Shown here piece by piece: positions 7,757-14,201 of a stretch of DNA of 26,160 bases. This stretch comes from a virus. The first letter of the stretch is position 1; each line of letters begins with the position of its first letter. The translations under genes were made by a program, and so were the position numbers. The notes beneath the pieces are model-generated. The model was not told where the DNA came from and did no database searches. It worked only from the letters and a program-made list of their open reading frames with translations. The stretch is from IMG/VR virus record IMGVR_UViG_3300025141_000637, positions 1 through 26,160 of that record. One strand, written 5' to 3'.

Positions 7757-9556
7757 TTAGCTAGTGGCACCTGCCGCACCAAGGAGACCCTGGATAACGA
7801 CGACACCGTACATATCGGGACGCACCATCTTCTTGGCGTACCGAGTCATCACGCCCTTGCGGGGCACGAAGTCTTCCGGGCCAAAGATGGTCGGTGTGGT
7901 CTGTAGCGGCACGTAAGGTGCGTATACATAACCGGACTCTAGGAAGGAAGAGCCACGACGACCGATGAGGACCACGTTGCGGAGGAAGTACGGGTCAACA
8001 ATGACGTCGAACTTCTTGCTTAGTGAGCCAACCTTGACAGCACCGATGGAGCCCTTCTCGTCATCAGCAGTGACGGAAGCGCGGAAGCCAGCGGTGAACT
8101 CAAGGATGTTGGCAACTTCAGGTCCGCAGACGACGAAGTTAGCACCACCACGTAGAGTCTTACGGTGAATCTGTGCAGACACATCATTGATGGTCTCAAC
8201 AAGAGTCTCGTACCACTCAGACACGGTACCGGTGAAGTCGGGAGCAGCAGAAGCAGCACCGATTTCAACACCCGTCTCGCGGTTCAAGAAGAGACCGGGG
8301 GAGCGGGACCAGTAGTAGGTACCAGCGGTTGCACCGTTAACGAGGTCAGCAAGGATCTCACGGTCAATCTCAAGAGCGATCTGCTCAGAGAGGATGCTGG
8401 TAAGCTCGACTTCGGCATCGAGGTTGTGGTAGGCGTTTAGATCCTGACCCAACTCCGGTGTCCACTTAGCCTTAAGCTTCTTGGTCTGTGCGGTGACAGC
8501 GATGCTGTCCACCTTGATGTCGATCTCGGGGATATCTTCGCTACCCTCTAGACCCCATAGGGTGGTACCAACGACAGAGCCGAGGCCTCCACCTGTGGTG
8601 ATGTTGTCACGGATTGGGAACTGTAGCTGCGCAGCATTCGCCCCGCCCGCTACCGCAACAGTGTTAACCAGGGTTCCAGCAGCGTCAACATCGCCAACAA
8701 TGAATGTCACGCGCGAGGACTCAGCCGAACCGGTCTGCATTGTCAAACGACGGATAACCCGCGCAGAGCTTGCAACCCCAGTACAGTTATCGAAAGACGC
8801 TGAGAACGCACCCAGGTTCTTGAAGTCAGCGGGCTGACCACTAGTAGAACCAGTAATGTTGCTGCCAGCAATCGTAAAGACTGCCACACCATATGTGTCG
8901 CTTGAAGATGACAATGACAGAATGTCAGGATCATACTGCAACCACTTTCGCCTCTGAAGTTCAGTAGAACCTGTGAGCGAAAATGAATCGGCAAGACTCA
9001 CCTCAGTCGCACTAATGTTACCAGAACCAGTGGGGGATGCATATGCATAACCACGGGCACCAACGGTACGCGGACCAGAAAGGTCTTCCTTGGTGGTGGC
9101 ACCCACGAGGTTCACACCACCAGTGATCTGAGAACCAACCTGATTGGTACCGTAGATGGACTTATCAGCGATGTTACCCATACGATCGGTCTGGGATCCG
9201 CTCGCACCGAGGTTCGGTGAGAACACGAAGTCCAGGAAGAAGATGAGACCACTAGGTAGGCTCATCGGCTGCACGGAAACGAGATCGTTTGCGATTAGCC
9301 CTGCGAAAACGCGGCGGACGATGGGGAATGCGACGGCTGCGAAGCCCTCAACATCACCAGCGCTCATGCTGCTGCTCTCACGTAGAAGCTCCTTGGCCTG
9401 GTTCTCCAAGAGACGAGCCATAGAGTCCTTTGTGCGGTCGGTGTCAAGTCCTTCTAGAAGACCTGTGCGTTCCCACTTTGTTAACAAAGCGTGACCTTCG
9501 GCACGCATGTCACGGTTGACAACACCTTCGGTCAACCGTTCGATTATACTAGCCAT
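7757..9556 (-). CDS. 23: Major capsid protein, T4 gp23-like (precursor)
   Basis: The 599-residue precursor is the HK97-fold capsid subunit (T4 gp23 is 521 residues). The segment GDVEGFAAVAFPIVRRVFAGLIANDLVSVQPMSLPSGLIFFLDF (from residue 68) is a highly conserved gp23 signature. The C-terminal half has MTRYAKKMVRPDMYGVVVIQGL. The T4-type protease cuts after (L/I)xE, and LRE at 58-60 just before the conserved core is a good candidate for propeptide removal. The middle (about 160-330) is Gly/Ser/Thr-rich and may hold surface insertions. The ATG has the strong site AAGGAGG. The gene follows the scaffold gene and ends at a strong terminator. I see no ACTATTTA motif directly before it. Confidence 0.95.
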   Translation of the reverse strand: MASIIERLTEGVVNRDMRAEGHALLTKWERTGLLEGLDTDRTKDSMARLLENQAKELLRESSSMSAGDVEGFAAVAFPIVRRVFAGLIANDLVSVQPMSLPSGLIFFLDFVFSPNLGASGSQTDRMGNIADKSIYGTNQVGSQITGGVNLVGATTKEDLSGPRTVGARGYAYASPTGSGNISATEVSLADSFSLTGSTELQRRKWLQYDPDILSLSSSSDTYGVAVFTIAGSNITGSTSGQPADFKNLGAFSASFDNCTGVASSARVIRRLTMQTGSAESSRVTFIVGDVDAAGTLVNTVAVAGGANAAQLQFPIRDNITTGGGLGSVVGTTLWGLEGSEDIPEIDIKVDSIAVTAQTKKLKAKWTPELGQDLNAYHNLDAEVELTSILSEQIALEIDREILADLVNGATAGTYYWSRSPGLFLNRETGVEIGAASAAPDFTGTVSEWYETLVETINDVSAQIHRKTLRGGANFVVCGPEVANILEFTAGFRASVTADDEKGSIGAVKVGSLSKKFDVIVDPYFLRNVVLIGRRGSSFLESGYVYAPYVPLQTTPTIFGPEDFVPRKGVMTRYAKKMVRPDMYGVVVIQGLLGAAGATS

Positions 9557-9592
9557 TTTTAAATACCTCCTTAATTGTATATGTTTTGTATT

Positions 9593-9614
9593 GGTACCGT
9601 TATTAACGGATACC
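9593..9614 (-). repeat. Inverted repeat at the scaffold/capsid gene junction
   Basis: GGTACCGTTA-T-TAACGG(A)TACC is a near-perfect inverted repeat with a single bulged base. It spans the scaffold stop codon and lies about 36 bases before the capsid start. There is no T run, so it is not an obvious terminator. It might mark an RNA processing site separating scaffold and capsid messages. Confidence 0.4.
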
Positions 9615-10727
9615 TGCTAGTTTTTTCATCCTATCCAGATTCGGATCAGATGCCGTTGACTCTTTACGAGTCGCACGGATTACAGAAGAGCGCCGACCGA
9701 TTGCTTCGCTCAGTGATTGTGGGCGGCGCTTAGGCGCTGCCTCCACTGTGCTCTGAAGTGTATCGTAGATGGTCTTTGCCTCTGCGACGGAACCAGCATT
9801 AGAAATCGCTTCGACAATTCTTTCTTTTTGTCGCTCATTCAAGGAGGTATTTCTAAGAACACGGTTCGTGTAAAGTAAACGCGCATTAGATGAGTTAGAC
9901 TCAAGTAAAGTTGACTTTAACTCGTCTATCGCGCTTTTATATTGTGTAATCTGTTGTGTGAGTTGCTTGTTCTCGAAAGTCAACTCTTCCTGAGCCTTCT
10001 TAAGAAGCTCTAGGTCTTCGGCGGCGTCAGTGCTACGACGAGCAGCTAAGCCTCTTTCCATTTCGTATTTAGTGCTCTCGGAGGAGCGGCCAGCCCAACC
10101 AGAAAGGGAGGCTGCCATATCAACGGTGAGACGCTCCATTACGGCATCAACCAACTCGTCGGAAGGCTCCTGATCCTCTTCCATGGTATCGAGAAGATCT
10201 TCATCGGCACTGTGTTCGGCATCAACCTTAGCTGCCTCAGAGTCCACATCGAGAGTGGCCTCTTCTGAGAGTTCGTCGGTGGCCTTCATGGAGTCCTCTT
10301 CGGAAAGTGCAGAAACAAGCTCGTCTGGATCGATATCGATCTCATCGCTCTCTGAAAGCTCTGCCTGAAGAGCTTCGATTGTCTCATTGAGGGCGCCGAG
10401 GTTAACGTTGAAGACCACTTCTTCATCTTCCGTGGGCATCTCTTCAAGATTCTTGCCGACTTCATCAGAAAGATTATCGGTTGCCGCAAGGGGGATCTCT
10501 TCCTCAGTAATCTCGCGATGCTCACCGTTATCCTCGGGAGCGGCAGCATCAAGCTCGCCAAAATCGTCACCTAAGTCAGGGGCTAGTTCGTCCTGCTCCA
10601 ACAGGCGCTCAACGGTTTCTTTAACCTCGACTGAGTACTTGTCGATAATGGAAGCTTCCGCATTTTTGAGCGCAGCTTCTTTTAATGCCGCGGCATCCAC
10701 AATAGCTTCTTTAAGCAAATTAGACAT
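9603..10727 (-). CDS. 22: Prohead core scaffold protein, T4 gp22-like
   Basis: This 374-residue protein is very acidic in its first 200 residues and has a coiled-coil-like segment (about 233-280). It then has NARLLYTNRVLRNTSLNERQK (281-301) and AGSVAEAKTIYDTLQ, a conserved gp22 region. The C-terminus is basic (KRRPQSLSEAIGRRSSVIRATRK). Gp22 is the major internal scaffold on which capsid protein assembles; it is then degraded by gp21. Several (L/I)xE triplets are present as possible cut sites. T4 gp22 is 269 residues, so the acidic region is expanded here. AGGAG precedes the ATG, a promoter-like motif lies 33 bases upstream, and the capsid gene follows. Confidence 0.88.
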   Translation of the reverse strand: MSNLLKEAIVDAAALKEAALKNAEASIIDKYSVEVKETVERLLEQDELAPDLGDDFGELDAAAPEDNGEHREITEEEIPLAATDNLSDEVGKNLEEMPTEDEEVVFNVNLGALNETIEALQAELSESDEIDIDPDELVSALSEEDSMKATDELSEEATLDVDSEAAKVDAEHSADEDLLDTMEEDQEPSDELVDAVMERLTVDMAASLSGWAGRSSESTKYEMERGLAARRSTDAAEDLELLKKAQEELTFENKQLTQQITQYKSAIDELKSTLLESNSSNARLLYTNRVLRNTSLNERQKERIVEAISNAGSVAEAKTIYDTLQSTVEAAPKRRPQSLSEAIGRRSSVIRATRKESTASDPNLDRMKKLAGIR

Positions 10728-10759
10728 ATAAGTGTCTCCTAGAAAGATAAATATTCAAA

Positions 10760-10768
10760 ATAAATAGT
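10760..10768 (-). promoter_or_regulatory. Putative late promoter motif ACTATTTAT upstream of the scaffold gene
   Basis: Exact ACTATTTAT on the coding strand, 33 bases before the scaffold ATG in the 65-base gap after the propeller gene. It probably drives scaffold and capsid together. Confidence 0.5.
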
Positions 10769-10792
10769 GTGTTGTAAATCAAAACACCCGTT

Positions 10793-11875
10793 TTATCGCC
10801 AACCGGCACCGATGACGTCAGAAGAAACTGCGTGAATATTAGCAGTTCCAACATCTGAAGAACTGACCCAGGCCCAATTAAGCCCATCAGAGCTAGTAAG
10901 TATCATGCCCGACTGTCCTACCGCACAGATAGTTGTGTTGTCTGTAGCGATTTGATAAAAGCGTTTGGTGCCCACAATTCCTGGTAATGTTGAAGCCGAA
11001 AAGGTTACGCCATTCGTGCTGTATGCCATCTCACCATTACTACCAACAGCAATCCATTTATTTATGGAGCCCTTGGCGTATACAAGTCCCCAACAATTGT
11101 TTCCATGGGGATAAGATCCTGTAGTAATGGTGGCGAAGTTGTCGTCACTGTACCATGAGCCTCCGCCATTCCCGACTGCAACCCACCGCGACGTACCGTC
11201 ATACGCCAATGAATTGACTCGCAAAGTTGTTGTAATCGGAGTTTGACCCCATGTTACTCCATCACTACTAGTGTACATGTTAGGATAGACCGGAGTGGCC
11301 CAGAAGTTTGTTTCTTTATAGCCGACTATAAATCCGTTTGCGTTAGAGGTCCACACGTTTGATGAGATCTCTTCCCAGGTGGCGCCGTCAGATGAAGACA
11401 TGGCAGTATAATATTTGCCGGCGGAGGTTCGCTTTGTTCCGACACCAACCCATTTTCCGTTTCCCCAAGCCAAGTTGGGACCACCGTAACCGAGGGCCTG
11501 CTTACCATTGGTTACGTCCACATTGACCCAAGAGCCCGCAGTGCCTAAAGAGCCTGAATCATTGGCATACCATATTTCGCCGGCGGTGACGTCTTGGTGG
11601 AGGACCCATCGTTTGTTGGAACTACCGTCTTCACCAACAGTGACACCATAAAAAGTTTGACCACCTAGATCCACCAACTCTGAGACAGAACCTGAAGCGA
11701 CATTTGAAGTGTTACTCTGCCACACTTTGCCGGCAGACCCAACAAATAGCCACTTAGCTGCTACTGCCGCTGCTTCAAACGTTTGTCCGCCATACTTGGA
11801 AATGCTATCTGAAGCAATCCCATCTATCTTGGATATGTTATCGTCTTCTACGTTGTTAACTTTAAGAATGGGCAT
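10793..11875 (-). CDS. Probable seven-bladed beta-propeller virion protein
   Basis: The 360-residue protein has seven recurring blade-like motifs of the form (K/R)W-x-A-V-G...Y-S-S-D-G-x-T-W, starting near residues 41, 89, 141, 191, 230, 273 and 315; the clearest are WVAVGNGGGSWYSDD and KWIAVGSNGEMAYSTNGVTF. This resembles BNR/Asp-box and Ycf48-type propellers, which often bind sugars or proteins. No sialidase catalytic set is apparent. A short N-terminal segment (MPILKVNNVEDDNISKIDG) may attach it to a partner. It starts 9 bases after the upstream fibre gene, with AAGGA before the ATG, so the two are probably translated together. A host-receptor or fibre-tip role is inferred. Confidence 0.6.
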   Translation of the reverse strand: MPILKVNNVEDDNISKIDGIASDSISKYGGQTFEAAAVAAKWLFVGSAGKVWQSNTSNVASGSVSELVDLGGQTFYGVTVGEDGSSNKRWVLHQDVTAGEIWYANDSGSLGTAGSWVNVDVTNGKQALGYGGPNLAWGNGKWVGVGTKRTSAGKYYTAMSSSDGATWEEISSNVWTSNANGFIVGYKETNFWATPVYPNMYTSSDGVTWGQTPITTTLRVNSLAYDGTSRWVAVGNGGGSWYSDDNFATITTGSYPHGNNCWGLVYAKGSINKWIAVGSNGEMAYSTNGVTFSASTLPGIVGTKRFYQIATDNTTICAVGQSGMILTSSDGLNWAWVSSSDVGTANIHAVSSDVIGAGWR

Positions 11876-11884
11876 TCTTGTTCC

Positions 11885-13855
11885 TTATGCCAATTCAATC
11901 CACTCCGAACTTGGATTGAAGTATATTACATTTGCCGTTGTTGTGCAATAGCCCACAATTCTTACAAAGTCGCCGGCTGCCGATGGGGCAGTGGTATTCA
12001 TGTTTGCGGCAGTTGTATCTACATATATCGCTTTACCAGCGGAAAAGTTAGATAAGTAAGTGTGCGCGTCGAAGTATCCTCGAAGAAGGATGCCGTCAAC
12101 CGCTGGGTTGGCACCAAGAGCAATACCAAGCATCTGATCTGCGCCTGTAGAGACAGCATCGGCATCTGCCTCGGTCCAGTTGCTGTCCGTGTGAAGATAA
12201 TAAAGCTTTCCAGCAGTCGTGCTACCACCGCCGAACAGAACTACTTCACCAGCACCAGTGTCGTTATTTAACCCTGTTGGGTTTTGATAGCTTGTTATGG
12301 CGACACCGCTGGAAGCGGAGGCTATAAGCGAACCACTGATAATCGCATCACCATCGACATCCAACTCAGCGTTTGCTGTTGTTCCTTCTTTGGCAATACC
12401 AACTCTTTGAGTCGCACCAAAGAGCCTCAAGGTGTTCTGACTGTTTGTTTTTAGAATGATGTCTTTAGTACTAGCGTTAGACATGACCAACACTTCATTG
12501 GCACTTAGCTGTATCTCTGCCTGATCAGCGCCAGCAACTTCGAAGACAATCTCTTTTGTTCCTGTATTGCTCTTTGCAATTCTTATGACTTCATTGCCAG
12601 TAGCGCCAGAGAGATGCAAGTAAGAAGAGCTTACAGTATTTGTAGCTACCACGGTGCCGGGGACATTTAAGGTCGGGTTGTTCCAGGTAAGCCCTGAAAA
12701 GGTATCTATGGTATTTGTTGAGGCGCCACAAAGGACTACGCGATTTGCGGTGTAATTGTTAATCGGGGCAGTTGTCAGGGTGTCGCCGCGACCATGGAAA
12801 GCGGTACCAGAAACATCTGATGAGGCGGAGATGACGCCTCCAACTGTTAGATTTCTTCCAACAGTGAGATCTCTATCTGCAATAATATCATTGGACGCAC
12901 TGACGTCACCGATAATCTGAAGGCTATTGGTGGCTGCCTGGAAATCAAAAGTGAGGTTTGAACTTCCGCTAAAGTTTGAGCCGCTCCTAAACTGAACGTT
13001 TTGGTTAGTGCCTCCTGGGCTGGCGCCAGGAATATTGTATAGGCCGGAGCCGTTACCAACGAACTGACTGGAAGAGACATGCCCAGAAGCACTGAGATTA
13101 AGCGTTGTTACTGTCCCGGAGCCATCATATGTAAAGTTGGAGTTCCCCGTGAAGTTGCCTCCAGACCTATACTGAACTTGACTATCGGAACCACCAGGGG
13201 AAGTGAAGGTCAATGTATTCTGCATGTAGGTGCCCAACACAGCCATGGTGGAATTCTTTAGCGCATTGCCGGAATCGGAGTCAGAAATCAAAAACTGATC
13301 GCCATTACTTAAGCCAGCTTTAGCGGTCGCGTCATTCGGTGTTACTCTCAGGGCGGTCCCTGCTAGCCCTAAGCCACCTGTAGTAGCTGTATTGACGTTG
13401 ATACCATTTGAATCGACGCTAATGCCATTTGCGGCCTTTGCTGACAGCTTGCTGGACTGGTTTTCAAGTCCATTTCCGAAATATATATTTGATGCGGATA
13501 GCTGACCGCTAACCTTTGAGGTCTCCAGCGGGATCCCCTGAAGGGCGGCGGCGGAGCCAGAGAAGATAGACGCTGTAAGCGCACTCCCATCGAAAGTAAG
13601 TTGAGTATAACATGTTGCGGTACCATCTCCATCGGATACTACAACCCTGCCGGCTCCATCGCCTGCGATTGTGCTAATCGCGCTTGAGGTCAGGAGGGCG
13701 CCAGTGGCTGTGTTGTAAAATGCACTAGCCGAAACTGTACTGGCGAAAGTTTTATTTCCGCGGATTGTCTGGTTGCTATAGTCGTCAACCATGCTCTCGA
13801 TTGAGCCACTATCGTTGCAGAAATTAACGGTTCCGCATAAAGTATTATAAGCCAT
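11885..13855 (-). CDS. Fibre protein, 656 residues
   Basis: The sequence is Ser/Gly/Asn/Thr-rich with repeated beta-strand elements such as LTFDGSALTASIFSGSAAALQGI, FVGNGSGLYNIPGASPGG and two QVQYRSGGNFTGNSNFTYDG-like copies, the pattern of trimeric phage fibres. The C-terminal domain (about 540-656) has GKLYYLHTDSNW, LGIALGANPAVDGILLRGYF and a final VIYFNPSSEWIELA. I recall this domain in fibre-like proteins of marine phages. The start MAYNTLCGTVNF resembles the starts of two other fibre genes here (MGYNAMSG, MAYKFQLG), suggesting a shared attachment point. AAGGA precedes the ATG. Whether it belongs to head or tail is not decided by sequence; its place among head genes hints at the head. Confidence 0.7.
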   Translation of the reverse strand: MAYNTLCGTVNFCNDSGSIESMVDDYSNQTIRGNKTFASTVSASAFYNTATGALLTSSAISTIAGDGAGRVVVSDGDGTATCYTQLTFDGSALTASIFSGSAAALQGIPLETSKVSGQLSASNIYFGNGLENQSSKLSAKAANGISVDSNGINVNTATTGGLGLAGTALRVTPNDATAKAGLSNGDQFLISDSDSGNALKNSTMAVLGTYMQNTLTFTSPGGSDSQVQYRSGGNFTGNSNFTYDGSGTVTTLNLSASGHVSSSQFVGNGSGLYNIPGASPGGTNQNVQFRSGSNFSGSSNLTFDFQAATNSLQIIGDVSASNDIIADRDLTVGRNLTVGGVISASSDVSGTAFHGRGDTLTTAPINNYTANRVVLCGASTNTIDTFSGLTWNNPTLNVPGTVVATNTVSSSYLHLSGATGNEVIRIAKSNTGTKEIVFEVAGADQAEIQLSANEVLVMSNASTKDIILKTNSQNTLRLFGATQRVGIAKEGTTANAELDVDGDAIISGSLIASASSGVAITSYQNPTGLNNDTGAGEVVLFGGGSTTAGKLYYLHTDSNWTEADADAVSTGADQMLGIALGANPAVDGILLRGYFDAHTYLSNFSAGKAIYVDTTAANMNTTAPSAAGDFVRIVGYCTTTANVIYFNPSSEWIELA

Positions 13856-13873
13856 GCATATTGTTCCTTGTCT

Positions 13874-13881
13874 ATAAGTAG
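13874..13881 (-). promoter_or_regulatory. Weak candidate late promoter motif (CTACTTAT)
   Basis: CTACTTATAG on the coding strand, 19 bases before the 656-residue fibre gene, resembles the recurrent motif but lacks its first A. The gene may instead be read from the motif before the Smr gene. Confidence 0.2.
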
Positions 13882-13888
13882 GTAAAGT

Positions 13889-14101
13889 TTATTTGTTTAC
13901 GACCACAAAGGCACCAAAATTTGTGTAATTTTCTGGATAGTATCTGAAGTTGTGCCTTTCTAATATCTGGAAAACAAGTTCTTTCATTCTCGCAGAATCT
14001 CCAGTGATAATCTTTAACGGTGTATCATTAAGTAGGACAAAGTTTTCTACGTGCCTTTCTACTGCCGAGTGGTACATGCCATGCAAATCTAATGTCGCCA
14101 T
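13889..14101 (-). CDS. Small stand-alone Smr-domain-like protein
   Basis: The protein has 70 residues: LDLHG at 4-8, then a helix (AVERHVENFVLL), IITGDSARMKELVFQIL and a closing strand GAFVVVN. This is the order of the Smr domain (DLHG, then a TGxG-like loop), a fold with nuclease or nucleic-acid-binding activity in MutS2 and related proteins. The second loop reads ITGDSARM rather than TGxGxHS, and the domain is shorter than usual (80-90), so activity is uncertain. The longer reading from 14146 was rejected: its start lies inside the terminator, whereas ATG 14101 has AGAGG five bases upstream. The gene stands between fibre genes with its own motif and an upstream terminator, like a cargo gene. 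Confidence 0.65.
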   Translation of the reverse strand: MATLDLHGMYHSAVERHVENFVLLNDTPLKIITGDSARMKELVFQILERHNFRYYPENYTNFGAFVVVNK

Positions 14102-14114
14102 TGAAACCTCTTTT

Positions 14115-14123
14115 ATAAATAGT
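14115..14123 (-). promoter_or_regulatory. Putative late promoter motif ACTATTTAT upstream of the Smr-like gene
   Basis: Exact ACTATTTAT on the coding strand ends 14 bases before the chosen ATG and lies directly after the terminator at 14126-14160. The back-to-back terminator and motif make this one of the best supported copies. Confidence 0.55.
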
Positions 14124-14125
14124 AC

Positions 14126-14160
14126 AAAAAAAAGGACGCTCCCCATAAAGAGGAGCGCCC
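14126..14160 (-). terminator. Intrinsic terminator after the repeat fibre gene
   Basis: On the coding strand GGGCGCTCC pairs with GGAGCGTCC (9 pairs with one G-U wobble) around a 9-base loop, followed by eight T. The wobble pairs only in minus-strand RNA, which fixes the direction. Confidence 0.9.
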
Positions 14161-14201
14161 AAATATAGAATGATTAACCCGAAGGGTAATCGACGTCTAA
14201 A

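Noticed and set aside
14114-14121. TATAAATA on the plus strand here and at 18756-18763 and 21955-21962 considered as T4 late promoters
   Set aside because: They would fire away from the genes; no plus-strand gene follows. The leader-specific shared element reads ACTATTTAT on the coding strand. Antisense transcription cannot be excluded by sequence alone.
14102-14146. Upstream start giving MGSVLFFVLFIKEVS before the Smr-like protein
   Set aside because: These codons lie in the terminator, its T run and the promoter motif; the hydrophobic look is an artefact of T-rich DNA.
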